64,000 bases of DNA. Origin: UBA7330 sp965243485. Lineage in GTDB: Bacteria > Bacteroidota > Bacteroidia > Cytophagales > Cyclobacteriaceae. This document shows positions 9,423 through 18,926 of this stretch, one piece after another; positions within the stretch are counted from its first letter, which is position 1, and each line of letters opens with the position of its first letter. The translations under genes and the position numbers were made by a program. The stretch is from assembly GCA_965243485.1 (NCBI GenBank), contig CBDEVP010000001.1, positions 3,534,001 to 3,598,000 of the forward strand, read 5' to 3'. The notes below the pieces were generated by a model that did not search any database, was not told the DNA's origin, and saw nothing but the letters and a program-made list of their open reading frames with translations.

Positions 9423-10886
9423 TTGAATAGTAAATGGTGCATCCTGATTTGCTGTTTGCCTTTTGCCTGTGAACAAAGGATCGAATGGCAACAGGTCATC
9501 AATGCCAGTGGTACTTTCTCTTCTCCCCGGTCCGTAAACCTGAATGAGGATGGGGTCAAAGACATTGTATTCGGGGCCGGAGGTCGTCGCGAATGGGAAT
9601 CCTCGGAAAACGGGGTCATCGCCCTGGACGGGGCGAATGGATCAGTGCTGTGGAAAAAGGATTGTCGAAACCAGATCGTTGGAAGCCCTGCATTTAATGA
9701 TATCACCGGAGATGGCATATCGGATGTATTTATCGGGGGGCGCTCTGCACAATTCATGGCACTGGATGGTAAAAATGGTCAATTGATATGGGAGCATTTG
9801 CCAACAGATCCAAACCATGATTATCAGACAGATACCACCATTCTCAATTTTTTCAATCCTCAGTTTATATCCGACAGGGATAATGATGGCTTAAATGATA
9901 TCCTGGTGAGTTATGGGGGATTTGTGGAAGCTAGGCCAAATAACTATAACCGTCCTGTTGGTTACCTGATGATCTTTTCGGCAAAAACGGGTAAGATGAT
10001 TTCAAAGACCCCCATGCCCGATGGTAAAGAAATATACATGTCACCGGTCATCATTTCAGAGGATGGTATAGAAAAAGTATTATTTGGTACCGGGGGAGAG
10101 ACCATTCCGGGAAGTCTCTATCTGGCATCGGTAGATGACCTGATGGATCAACTTTTGAGCGACCATAATACCTTGTGTTCCGGAAAGTACAAAGGTCTGA
10201 TCGCACCGCCCATGTTGGCAGAGATCACCGGAGACAATAAAGTAGATATCATACTGAATTGCTTTGAGGGTAAAGTCATTGCATTGGATGGCGATGGATT
10301 TGACCTGATCTGGGAAATAGATCTGGGAAGAGAGTATGAGTCCCATTCCCAGCCGGCTGCAGGAAACTTCACAGGAGATTCTACGCTCGATTTTTTCGTG
10401 AATTATGGTAAAGGCTCATGGCCCGAAATGTACGGTGCCATTCAATTGATTATTGATGGAAAGACCGGTGAGGTCACGGTCGTTGATTCGATCGGATACC
10501 TGCAATATTCCTCCCCCATTACCATTCAATCTTCTCCGGGAGACCAGGTCCTGCTGCCTGTCAATGACCTTCATCCCACCAGCTTTCCGCTGGAGTCCGG
10601 AAAGCCATCCCACGCTTATGAAAATCTTGTTTACATGTTTGATATTAGACAGCGTTCTAAAGAAATCATTTATTCAAATGAGGGGACCAACATTGGCTCT
10701 ACCATTCTGATGGATGATCTTGATTCAAATGGCATGCAGGAACTTGTGTATGTCTATAACCTGAATCCATATGATCCATTTGAGCACTCAGGATTTTTGA
10801 TCAGCTGTCGTACAGTTCCTTTCAGATCCAATCACTGGAATCAGTACATGGGTCAGGATGGAAGATCTGTTTTTGAAAATTTTTAA
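9423..10886 (+). CDS. Predicted lipoprotein with FG-GAP/PQQ-like beta-propeller
   Basis: The start is TTG at 9423, two bases after the preceding stop. It gives a short signal with a lipobox ending at Cys16 (LPFAC). The body repeats calcium-loop motifs of the FG-GAP/VCBS type, such as DLDSNG and 'RDNDGLNDI', interleaved with 'VIALDGDGFDLIWE' PQQ-like blades, consistent with a seven-bladed propeller. I see no catalytic domain. The following gene starts with the same kind of propeller, so this protein may be a stand-alone glycan-binding or structural companion of that enzyme. The exact function is unknown. Confidence 0.7.
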   Translation: MNSKWCILICCLPFACEQRIEWQQVINASGTFSSPRSVNLNEDGVKDIVFGAGGRREWESSENGVIALDGANGSVLWKKDCRNQIVGSPAFNDITGDGISDVFIGGRSAQFMALDGKNGQLIWEHLPTDPNHDYQTDTTILNFFNPQFISDRDNDGLNDILVSYGGFVEARPNNYNRPVGYLMIFSAKTGKMISKTPMPDGKEIYMSPVIISEDGIEKVLFGTGGETIPGSLYLASVDDLMDQLLSDHNTLCSGKYKGLIAPPMLAEITGDNKVDIILNCFEGKVIALDGDGFDLIWEIDLGREYESHSQPAAGNFTGDSTLDFFVNYGKGSWPEMYGAIQLIIDGKTGEVTVVDSIGYLQYSSPITIQSSPGDQVLLPVNDLHPTSFPLESGKPSHAYENLVYMFDIRQRSKEIIYSNEGTNIGSTILMDDLDSNGMQELVYVYNLNPYDPFEHSGFLISCRTVPFRSNHWNQYMGQDGRSVFENF

Positions 10887-10896
10887 AACCAAAGCC

Positions 10897-13665
10897 ATGC
10901 TAAAGTACCTGTCCTTCTTTCTTGTTGTACCCCTGTTATTTTCCTGTCAGTCTGAGACCAGTAAGCCTGTCTTAGAATACCTGAATGCGGACGCTAACAT
11001 CTGGCACATGGAGCAATGGTCCGGTGACCTTTGGGTACTTGCGGATTATGATGGCCGGATCATGCTCAGAGATCTTGAACTGGAAAAGAATCAATGGGTT
11101 TTCCCTGCCGGATCTTTTGTATTTGATTTGAAAACCGGTGATGTCAATAGGGATGGCAAAAAGGAGATCGCACTCGCCACAGCCTCCGGGGAATTGATCC
11201 TGTTGGATGGTCAGGGCAGCAAGCTTTGGTCGTTTCAATCAAAACTGGCCATGTTCAATGTCGGGATAGGCAATTTTCAGGGAGATCAGGATCTGGAGGT
11301 AGTTTGCGGTGGGATCGACCGGTTTGTGTATGTGTTTGATAAAGATGGGCGTCTGCTGGATCAGTCGCAGGAGATGGAAAGGCTGGTTCATCGGATTGCC
11401 GTGGGAGAGCTATCAGGTGATGAATATGACGACATCCTTGTCATTGAAAACAGGACTACCGCCAACCTCCTTTCGTTTAGCGGAGACACCCTCTTTTCCA
11501 GGTGGAGAAAACCGATCAAAGTACCCGATGAGCTGGTCAACTGGGAGAATCCCCGAGGCAGTTTCTTTCCATTTTCCATCATTATCGATGATCTGGATGG
11601 GGATGCTGACAACGAGATCATCATGGGCGATACGTATTTCAATAAACAGGCTGTGATGGTAGCCGATCATACCGGTGAATCCCTCTGGATCTCCGAAGGT
11701 CTGCCACCATTTGAAATGGTGGATGGATCGCAGCTGGAGTTTTACTCCACTGCTTTTGTGCGTTCGGCGGATCTATATACCGAGTATCCTGGTAAGGAGA
11801 TCATTTCCGTGGCCGGAGGGATGATCCGGGTCTGGGACAACCGGGGAAACCTGATCAGTTCGGCCAATTCAAGTCTTGGGTTTACGGATATTGAGGTTGC
11901 CGGGGACGAGATTTACCTGGGCTCCGCACCGAATGGGGATGAATTTGTATACCGGGTGAGTATTCGGGATGACTGGGAGCCAGCTGTGAAAGCAGCTACA
12001 TTCAAAGGAAAGATCAAAGCCATACAGGATCGGACTTTGGAGATCACAGAGCAATTGAAAACCATGGATATCGATGAAAGTAAGGAAGACATTCCTTACG
12101 ACCTGGTCATCGGGTTCGGATCCATTGAAACCGATGAGACTGGATTGGAAGAGTATCGACGGCAGCAGGAATGGTTTTCTCAAAGGTATCCCTACACGAA
12201 CTTCAGGGTGATCAAATCCATGAAAGTGATGGAAGAGACCCCGCCGCTGGATGAAAATGGTGAACCCTGGTCGGAAAGCAGGTGGCGGACTGATGCGCTT
12301 CGGGGCACGATGACAGTCGATGAGATCCTGGAAAAAGCCCGCTGGATCGAAGAAAATGAAATCCCGACTTTCTTCATCATCGGTCATTCATGCATGCCAT
12401 TTATTACCCTTGAAACCGTGGAGAAGATCCTTCAGACCGCCCCCAATTACACGGTGGGCTTCGGGACCTTCGAAGACGAACAGGTAGAAAGGATCTCGAG
12501 GTATTTTGAATATTACATGAAACCACTGGCCGAACTGTGTCTGAAATATGGCAAAAAGATCTGCATGACCAAAAACAAGGGTCTGTGGTGGATGGATTCG
12601 TCAGCAAATCCCGAGGTTTTCATGGCCCTCTTTGGGGAGGATAGGGATGAGGTCACCATTGCAGCTACCGAGGATTCCAATTCCAGAACACCGGAAGTCA
12701 ATCTGATGGCACGGGGAGGTTTGTGGCAGGCAGGTTTGCTGAAGAAGAATGACGTTTCGATCCATAGCGATCTTTTTTCATTCAACCGGTACCATCAGTG
12801 GGAATATCCGCGGGTGGGTCATCCTTACCTTCGCTTGCTCATTGCTCACACAACGATGGGGATGACACAGACCAATGTGAGGGGCAGGAGGAGCATGCCC
12901 GCAACTGAAGATAATATGACCGGACCTATGGGATATGAAAGCACGGACCTTTTCTACCACCTTCTTGGTAAGGGTATCGTTTTTTCTCCTCAGCCGGAAG
13001 AGGCGCTCGGGTATTCGCCTTTAGGGCTTGTCTTTCACCAGCCGGAGGAAAAATGGATCACCGATGCCCACAATGGTCATCGCCCGGAGCTATGGGAGGA
13101 TGATCAAGAATTGCATGAAGCCGTTTTCCCACATAATGGCAGCCTGTGGGGGATGACCAATACCCCGGATCATGCCTTCCAAAAGGTGGTTTTCAATAAA
13201 GAAAGGCAGTTTGGATACCAGGTCCCTTCCACACCTTATGGTTTGGTGGCCATTGTCCCGGAGCACACGGACCTGACCAATGTTGCCCATGTGGATGAGT
13301 GGATCCATACGGATGGAATTTACACCTGGGAAGAAGGAGGGCAGAAGATGAGGGGAGATGAAGCTGCCCGGTTTCTGGAGGACCGGTTTGAAAAAGCGGC
13401 TGAAAGACTTCTTTTCAGACAGGTGGGTGATCAGGTGGTATTCATGCAGGTCTTAAAGATTAGGGATGGTCATTACAGGTTATTCCTGATCGATCCGGGG
13501 TGGATCAACCCAAAAGACCACCAGGTGGAGGTAAGGATCGGTATGCCCGGAGAACACAGTATCCGGGATGCTATCACCCGGGAAGAAATTGCAGTGCAGA
13601 GTCAGCATTTTAGTGTGGCAGTGCCCGCCGGGCTTTTCAGGATTCTGGATGTGAGCACAAAATAA
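10897..13665 (+). CDS. Large lipoprotein: beta-propeller plus catalytic-type domain, lambda-carrageenase (GH150)-like
   Basis: I chose ATG 10897 over an upstream in-frame start at 10858, because it gives a clean lipoprotein signal (LLFSC, Cys17) and avoids overlapping the previous gene. The 922-residue product has a propeller in residues ~30-370 and a large alpha/beta domain to the end. From memory, the layout and blocks such as 'GKIKAIQDRTLEITEQL', 'GGLWQAGLLKK', 'LLGKGIVFSPQPEEALGYSP' and 'RLFLIDPGWINPKD' match Pseudoalteromonas lambda-carrageenase (942 residues, GH150), including the terminal 'PAGLFRILDV'. That comparison was not computed. GH150 membership is likely; the exact substrate in this species is open. 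Confidence 0.72.
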   Translation: MLKYLSFFLVVPLLFSCQSETSKPVLEYLNADANIWHMEQWSGDLWVLADYDGRIMLRDLELEKNQWVFPAGSFVFDLKTGDVNRDGKKEIALATASGELILLDGQGSKLWSFQSKLAMFNVGIGNFQGDQDLEVVCGGIDRFVYVFDKDGRLLDQSQEMERLVHRIAVGELSGDEYDDILVIENRTTANLLSFSGDTLFSRWRKPIKVPDELVNWENPRGSFFPFSIIIDDLDGDADNEIIMGDTYFNKQAVMVADHTGESLWISEGLPPFEMVDGSQLEFYSTAFVRSADLYTEYPGKEIISVAGGMIRVWDNRGNLISSANSSLGFTDIEVAGDEIYLGSAPNGDEFVYRVSIRDDWEPAVKAATFKGKIKAIQDRTLEITEQLKTMDIDESKEDIPYDLVIGFGSIETDETGLEEYRRQQEWFSQRYPYTNFRVIKSMKVMEETPPLDENGEPWSESRWRTDALRGTMTVDEILEKARWIEENEIPTFFIIGHSCMPFITLETVEKILQTAPNYTVGFGTFEDEQVERISRYFEYYMKPLAELCLKYGKKICMTKNKGLWWMDSSANPEVFMALFGEDRDEVTIAATEDSNSRTPEVNLMARGGLWQAGLLKKNDVSIHSDLFSFNRYHQWEYPRVGHPYLRLLIAHTTMGMTQTNVRGRRSMPATEDNMTGPMGYESTDLFYHLLGKGIVFSPQPEEALGYSPLGLVFHQPEEKWITDAHNGHRPELWEDDQELHEAVFPHNGSLWGMTNTPDHAFQKVVFNKERQFGYQVPSTPYGLVAIVPEHTDLTNVAHVDEWIHTDGIYTWEEGGQKMRGDEAARFLEDRFEKAAERLLFRQVGDQVVFMQVLKIRDGHYRLFLIDPGWINPKDHQVEVRIGMPGEHSIRDAITREEIAVQSQHFSVAVPAGLFRILDVSTK

Positions 13666-13740
13666 TTTTACGACTCAAGATCCAATCTAACTTTTCCAAA
13701 GTTTCAGAACTTGGGAACTGTTTTATTCCCTAATCCCCTG

Positions 13741-13793
13741 TGGCCTGTCCCATTCGGCCTCCGAAGCTTTGGCGAAGGATGGCTGACAGGCCA
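13741..13793. repeat. Inverted repeat between convergent genes (terminator-like)
   Basis: TGGCCTGTC (13741-13749) is complementary to GACAGGCCA (13785-13793). The interior contains a second complementary pair around 'TTCGGCCTCCGAAG' and 'CTTTGGCGAAGGA'. It lies between the plus-strand GH150-like gene and the minus-strand symporter gene, and may end both transcripts. The internal sequence resembles dispersed intergenic repeats common in Bacteroidota. Confidence 0.5.
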
Positions 13794-13841
13794 CGCATTG
13801 TTTACTCTTTAACAGGGATAAGGTCTTTTCGCCTGAGTATG

Positions 13842-15623
13842 TTAAAATATTCTCTTCCAGTACCTTGTGATCCCGTATCCTGAACCGATGGCTACCACCA
13901 GAAGGATGAAACCATTGAGGAAATTGCCGTAAATAAACTGGCCGGTACCTAGTAGCAGCCCGTACACACAAATGCTTCCGAAGATCATACATAAAATGCC
14001 GTAAGGCACCTTCCATGGGCCTTCTTCTTGGTAGATCTGCAGTCCCTCAGTTTTGGCCTTTTCCCTTATCCTTTTCCAGCCAGGCCCCCCTGGCTTCACT
14101 TTTTGGATGAAAGATACCAGCGTCTTAAGGTCGGTGGGTTTGGAAAACAAGGTCACCAGCACCCAGCCGGTTGTGGTGATAGCGACACCAATCACAAGCT
14201 CCTGCCAGCCTAACATGGGCTCAAAACCTATGGCCGTATGAATGAATTTGAAGTAAATGGCGACCAGGAACGAAACGATCATGGCTGCCAGCTCACTGGC
14301 CGCATTGATCCGCCACCAGAACCACCTAAGAATAAACAGTAATCCGGTGCCCGCTCCGATCTGAAGCAGGATCTGGAATGCTCCCAGGGCATTGTCCAGC
14401 ACCAGCGCAAACAACGACGCCAAAATCATCAGGACCACCGTGAGGATCCTTCCCAGACCCACAAGCGTTTTCTCCGAAGCATCGGGATTAATAAATCGCT
14501 GATACACGTCGCTTACCAGGTAAGATGCACCCCAGTTTAAGTGGGTGGAGATCGTAGACATGAATGCAGCTATCAGCGACGCCACAACCAGCCCCAGCAA
14601 TCCCGCCGGTATGAAAGTAAGCATGGCCGGATAGCCCAGGTCATGGTTGATGATGCTTTCTGATCCCGGAAATGCTGATCTGAAGCTGTCCAGGTCCGGA
14701 AATACAATCAGCGATGCCAGGGCAACGATGATCCACGGCCAGGGACGTAATGCATAATGCGCAATCTGAAAGAAAAGTACGGCTTTTACGGAATTGGCTT
14801 CATCTTTTGCAGCAAACATCCGTTGGGCTATGTACCCGCCACCTCCGGGCTCTGCTCCTGGGTACCAGACGCTCCACCACTGGATCAGTAAGGGCACCAA
14901 AAAGATCGTAATGAAAATTTCAGGTGTAGAAAATGAAGGGATCAGTGAAAGTTTGTCCACCACATTTTCGTGATTGAGTAAGTTGGTCATTCCACCTACT
15001 TTCGGGTGACCCAGCGCTACAAACGCCGCAATGAATGAGCCAACGATAGCCAGGAAAAACTGAATGAAGTCGGTGATCAGGATTCCGCGAAGTCCTCCCA
15101 AAGAACTATAGATGACTGTGATGACCCCGGCGATGATGACTGTCTCTGCGGGTGTAAGGCCCAACAGGATACCACCTATTTTGATGGCCGCCAGAGACAC
15201 GGAAGCCATGATCATTACATTGAACATCAGCCCGAGGTAAACAGCCCTGAATCCTCTCAGAAATCGGGCAATCTTTCCACTGTAACGCATTTCATAAAAT
15301 TCAACATCGGTGATCACACCAGATCTCTTCCACAGCCCTGCATAGACGAATACAGTGAGCATACCGGTCAAGAGGAAGGCCCACCAGGCCCAGTTTCCTG
15401 AAACGCCATTATTTCTGACAATATCCGTCACGAGGTTCGGTGTATCTGCAGAAAAAGTTGTCGCCACCATAGACACACCCAGCAGCCACCAGGGCATCTG
15501 ACCACTCGCGGTGAAATAGTCTTTGGAATTTTTATTGGCAGTCCGCGCGGTCCATACACCGATACCCAGCGATACAACGAAAAAGAGAACAATGATGGAC
15601 CAGTCGAAAGTGGTTAAGATCAT
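13842..15623 (-). CDS. Sodium:solute symporter (SSS family)
   Basis: This is an inner-membrane sodium-coupled transporter of 593 residues with about 13-14 membrane segments. SSS (TC 2.A.21) features include the N-terminal 'VVSLGIGVWTARTANKNSKDYF', 'WWLLGVSMVATTFSADTPN' and the 'ASLIAAFMSTISTHLNWGASYLVSDVY' segment, which carries the sodium-site serines and threonines. Members next to polysaccharide loci usually import a released monosaccharide; that role is inferred from position. It is transcribed toward the GH150-like gene. Confidence 0.92.
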   Translation of the reverse strand: MILTTFDWSIIVLFFVVSLGIGVWTARTANKNSKDYFTASGQMPWWLLGVSMVATTFSADTPNLVTDIVRNNGVSGNWAWWAFLLTGMLTVFVYAGLWKRSGVITDVEFYEMRYSGKIARFLRGFRAVYLGLMFNVMIMASVSLAAIKIGGILLGLTPAETVIIAGVITVIYSSLGGLRGILITDFIQFFLAIVGSFIAAFVALGHPKVGGMTNLLNHENVVDKLSLIPSFSTPEIFITIFLVPLLIQWWSVWYPGAEPGGGGYIAQRMFAAKDEANSVKAVLFFQIAHYALRPWPWIIVALASLIVFPDLDSFRSAFPGSESIINHDLGYPAMLTFIPAGLLGLVVASLIAAFMSTISTHLNWGASYLVSDVYQRFINPDASEKTLVGLGRILTVVLMILASLFALVLDNALGAFQILLQIGAGTGLLFILRWFWWRINAASELAAMIVSFLVAIYFKFIHTAIGFEPMLGWQELVIGVAITTTGWVLVTLFSKPTDLKTLVSFIQKVKPGGPGWKRIREKAKTEGLQIYQEEGPWKVPYGILCMIFGSICVYGLLLGTGQFIYGNFLNGFILLVVAIGSGYGITRYWKRIF

Positions 15624-15745
15624 AAGTCTTTGGTTAGATAAGTGGCTTTAAATATAGAATAAATTATTTCTCTGAATACTGCCAGAAATACATGATGACC
15701 CCCTGCCCACCAAAAAATCATCTGACTGAGTAATAAATCTCATTG

Positions 15746-15773
15746 TTGTAAAAACCATAGGATGATACCTTTC
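15746..15773 (+). promoter_or_regulatory. Candidate Bacteroidota-type promoter
   Basis: TTG at 15746-15748 and TACCTTTC at 15766-15773 are separated by 17 nt. This matches the Bacteroidota sigma-A pattern (TTG, then TAnnTTTG) at all but the last base. The DUF892 gene starts 46 nt downstream. Confidence 0.5.
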
Positions 15774-15818
15774 ACCTGAATTCTAAAAATGAGGTAGAAC
15801 ATAAATTGTCATAGAAAA

Positions 15819-16313
15819 ATGAAATATCTGGAAAATTTAAAGGAACTAATGACTACTCAATTGAGGACACTCTATCTGGGCGATCTGCAATTGGAAAAGC
15901 TGTTGCATGAGTTTATTGATGAAACAGCTGACCCAACGCTGAAGAAAGCCCTGACCAGGTATGCTGGACAAATGGAGGATCAGGTGATCATCGTCAGGCG
16001 GGTGTTCAACGATCTTTTTGAACAAAAACGGGGCGGTGATTGCAGCACCATCATCGCCATGGCAGAGGAGGCCAGGTCGCACCTGATCAATGCTTCGGGC
16101 AATGAGATGAAAGACGCACTGAGGATACTTTATACACAGTACATTATTCATCAAAAGATTGTTTTGCTGGGTGCGGTTTGTACCTATGGAAAACTGATGG
16201 GATTTTATGAAGATGTCGAGATCCTGCATGAGGAGCTTGAAAGGGAGAAAAGGATGGACAGGGATCTTGCCATGATCGCTGAAAGCATCGTGGATCTAAA
16301 AGTTCCTCAGTAA
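15819..16313 (+). CDS. DUF892 (YciE-like) ferritin-fold protein
   Basis: This 164-residue, largely helical protein matches the DUF892/YciE family. It opens with 'LKELMTTQLRTLYLGDLQLEKLL', has a central helix with 'YAGQMEDQV', and ends with 'EDVEILHEELEREKRMDRDLA'. Family members adopt a four-helix ferritin-like bundle and are linked to stress responses; the biochemical role is not settled. It stands alone with its own promoter and faces the next gene on the same strand across 100 nt. Confidence 0.8.
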   Translation: MKYLENLKELMTTQLRTLYLGDLQLEKLLHEFIDETADPTLKKALTRYAGQMEDQVIIVRRVFNDLFEQKRGGDCSTIIAMAEEARSHLINASGNEMKDALRILYTQYIIHQKIVLLGAVCTYGKLMGFYEDVEILHEELEREKRMDRDLAMIAESIVDLKVPQ

Positions 16314-16413
16314 CTTTTTTTGGTTTTAATGATCTGAACTCATTCAGCTTGTTTGCTGTTTGGTTGAGCTAAACAGTGAGAATGATTAGCTTCGTGTTTT
16401 TAAAGCTCCAAAG

Positions 16414-17490
16414 ATGATAAACAAGCTGTTGTATTTTTTGCTGGTGGTCTGGGTCGCGGGATGTACTCAAAAGGGATCACAGCAAAAGGAAACTACAAGT
16501 CAAACCGCAAATAAGAATAGTAAACAGGAAGTTGTACATAATCAGGAAGCACCTGAAGGGATGGTGTACATTCCTGCAGGTTCCTACGAAATGGGTGGAA
16601 AGTCCGACCAGGCTGATGAGGATGAGTTCCCACGGCATGAGGTCAAGGTTTCACCTTTTTTTATGGACCGGACTGAAGTTACCAATGCGGAATTCGCCAA
16701 ATTTATTGAGGCCACGGGTTACAAAACCATTGCTGAAAGGGCCATTGACTGGGAAGCAATGGCACAGCAACTGCCTCCCGGCACACCTAAGCCACCGGAC
16801 TCTGTCCTGCAGCCCGGAAGTCTGGTTTTCAAAGCCACAGATGGACCGGTGAACCTGAGGGATTATTCCCAATGGTGGGCCTGGACGATCGGTGCAGACT
16901 GGAAGCATCCGGATGGACCGGGAAGTTCCATCGAAGGGAGAGAAGACCACCCGGTAGTGCATGTTTCCTGGGATGATGCTGTTGCATATTGCGAATGGGC
17001 CGGAAAGCGATTGCCAACGGAAGCTGAGTGGGAATGGGCTTCCATGGGTGGACTGGACGATCCCAAATATCCCTGGGGCAACCTGGAAGCTGAGCAATCA
17101 TATGACAAAGCGAATTTCTGGCAGGGATTTTTTCCTTATCAGAATACTGAAGAAGATGGCTTCTATCAAACGGCGCCTGTTAAATCATTCCCGGCCAATG
17201 GATATGGACTTTATGACATGGCAGGAAATGTCTGGGAGTGGTGCCAGGACAAATATCACGTGGAAGCTTACAAGCAATCCAAGGAAAAAGGTTTGGTCAG
17301 CAACCCTACAGGTCCTCGTGAGTCTTATGACCCTATGGAGCCCTATACACCGAAACATGTGATCAGAGGCGGGTCTTTCCTGTGTAATGACAGCTACTGC
17401 TCAGGATATCGGGTAGCCCGAAGGATGAGGTCAAGCAAAGATTCCGGTTTTAATCATACCGGATTCCGATGCGTAAAGGATGTTGAATAG
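16414..17490 (+). CDS. Formylglycine-generating enzyme-type protein (SUMF1 domain), exported lipoprotein
   Basis: The product has 358 residues with a lipobox ending in AGC at residue 17, so it should act outside the cytoplasm. The FGE-sulfatase domain runs from 'GMVYIPAGSYEMGG' to the end, with 'WDDAVAYCEWAGKRLPTEAEWEWA' and 'GYGLYDMAGNVWEWC'. Both redox-active, copper-binding cysteines are present as Cys324 and Cys329 in 'GGSFLCNDSYCSGYR', with the five-residue spacing of genuine enzymes that convert a sulfatase cysteine to formylglycine. Many paralogs lack these cysteines, so real sulfatase maturation is likely. No sulfatase gene lies in this window. The gene ends 3 nt from the convergent purB. 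Confidence 0.88.
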   Translation: MINKLLYFLLVVWVAGCTQKGSQQKETTSQTANKNSKQEVVHNQEAPEGMVYIPAGSYEMGGKSDQADEDEFPRHEVKVSPFFMDRTEVTNAEFAKFIEATGYKTIAERAIDWEAMAQQLPPGTPKPPDSVLQPGSLVFKATDGPVNLRDYSQWWAWTIGADWKHPDGPGSSIEGREDHPVVHVSWDDAVAYCEWAGKRLPTEAEWEWASMGGLDDPKYPWGNLEAEQSYDKANFWQGFFPYQNTEEDGFYQTAPVKSFPANGYGLYDMAGNVWEWCQDKYHVEAYKQSKEKGLVSNPTGPRESYDPMEPYTPKHVIRGGSFLCNDSYCSGYRVARRMRSSKDSGFNHTGFRCVKDVE

Positions 17491-17493
17491 TAT

Positions 17494-18837
17494 TTACTTT
17501 CCTGTGTAATTGAAAGGGGAAAGTGTCTTTAATTCTTCTTTCACCTGATCATTGATGTCCAGGTCCCCGATGAATGACTGGATGACTTCTTTGGTGATCC
17601 TGTCACCAGTTCTCGTCAGGCTCTTCAATGCCTCATAAGGCTGCGGATAGCCCTCTCTTCTGAGTATGGTTTGAATGCCTTCAGCCACCACAGCCCAATT
17701 ATCGTCCAGATCGTCGTGGATCACGTTTTCATTGACCTCCAGCTTTTCCACTCCCTTAGCCAGAGATTTCAGGGCGATCAGCATATGACCAAAGGGAACA
17801 CCCACATTTCTCAGAACTGTGGAATCCGTGAGGTCCCGCTGAAGCCTGGAGATTGGCAGCTTGGCGCTCAGGTGCTCCAGCAGCGCATTGGCGATTCCCA
17901 GGTTGCCTTCCGCATTCTCAAAATCAATCGGATTGACTTTGTGTGGCATGGCCGAAGATCCTACTTCATCTTTGACAACTCTTTGCCTGAAATAGTTGAT
18001 GGAGATATACTGCCACACATCCCTGCTGAAATCGATCAATATGGTGTTGATCCTTTTCAGGTTATCAAATAAGGCGGCAGCATGATCATAATGTTCGATC
18101 TGGGTGGTTGGGAAGCTGCGTCTGAGCCCGAGGCTTTCCCGGACAAATCCGTCAGCGAATTGATGCCAGTCGTGATCAGGGTATGCCACAAAGTGTGCAT
18201 TGAATCCACCGGTAGCGCCTCCGAATTTTGCGGTATGTTCAATCCCGGAAAGCATTTTTAGCTGCTCATCCAATCTTATAGTAAATACCCGGATCTCTTT
18301 TCCCAGGGTAGTGGGAGATGCTGGCTGACCATGCGTCCTGGCCAGCATGGGAATGTCGTACCACTGATCAGCAAGTCTGTCCAGGTGATCTTTCATTTTG
18401 TTGATTTCGGGAAGCAATACCTCATTCACAGCGTCCCTGATCATCATAGGGTTGGCTGTATTGTTGATATCCTGAGAGGTCAGCCCAAAATGGATAAATT
18501 CCTTGTAGGCGGAAAGTCCTAAATTGTCAAATTTCTCCTTGATGAAATACTCTACGGCTTTTACATCATGATTGGTGATCTTTTCGGTATCCTTGATCTG
18601 TTGGGCATCTCCTTCGGTGAAATCTTCAAATACTGTAAGTAACTCTTTTAAAACCTTTGATGAGATACCGCTCAGCTGAGGGAGTGGTATCTTACAAAGC
18701 GCGATGAAGTACAGGATCTCGACTTTGACCCGGTATTGGATCAGGGCAAATTCTGAAAAGTATTTTGATAACTCATCAACTTTGTTACGGTATCTTCCGT
18801 CAATCGGGGAAATAGCATTTAATGAGTTTAATTCCAT
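17494..18837 (-). CDS. purB: Adenylosuccinate lyase
   Basis: This enzyme of purine synthesis cleaves SAICAR to AICAR and adenylosuccinate to AMP, releasing fumarate in the cytoplasm. The 447-residue protein carries the fumarase/aspartase signature 'GSSAMPHKVNPIDFENAEGN', the N-terminal 'LNAISPIDGRYRNKVDELS' of the short PurB type, and 'LTSQDINNTANP' at the substrate site. The ORF is intact. It is transcribed away from the reductase gene at 18927. Confidence 0.97.
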   Translation of the reverse strand: MELNSLNAISPIDGRYRNKVDELSKYFSEFALIQYRVKVEILYFIALCKIPLPQLSGISSKVLKELLTVFEDFTEGDAQQIKDTEKITNHDVKAVEYFIKEKFDNLGLSAYKEFIHFGLTSQDINNTANPMMIRDAVNEVLLPEINKMKDHLDRLADQWYDIPMLARTHGQPASPTTLGKEIRVFTIRLDEQLKMLSGIEHTAKFGGATGGFNAHFVAYPDHDWHQFADGFVRESLGLRRSFPTTQIEHYDHAAALFDNLKRINTILIDFSRDVWQYISINYFRQRVVKDEVGSSAMPHKVNPIDFENAEGNLGIANALLEHLSAKLPISRLQRDLTDSTVLRNVGVPFGHMLIALKSLAKGVEKLEVNENVIHDDLDDNWAVVAEGIQTILRREGYPQPYEALKSLTRTGDRITKEVIQSFIGDLDINDQVKEELKTLSPFNYTGK

Positions 18838-18878
18838 GAGTCAAATTCGAGGTGCAAAAATAGGCGATTCGTTCAAAC

Positions 18879-18908
18879 TTGTTGGGAATTGCTGTTGTTT
18901 TACCTTTG
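18879..18908 (+). promoter_or_regulatory. Bacteroidota-type promoter of the reductase gene
   Basis: TTG at 18879-18881 is followed after 19 nt by TACCTTTG at 18901-18908, a full match to the TAnnTTTG -7 element. The chosen start codon at 18927 is 18 nt downstream, so the 5' leader would be short. Confidence 0.65.
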
Positions 18909-18926
18909 CGCTTTAAAATTTCATCA

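Noticed and set aside
11869..12387. 172-codon minus-strand open frame inside the GH150-like gene
   Set aside because: It overlaps a clear coding region with recognisable domains and shows no domain of its own.
18879..18926. Upstream start for the reductase gene
   Set aside because: It would put the TTG/TACCTTTG promoter inside the coding region and add residues unlike the family N-terminus.
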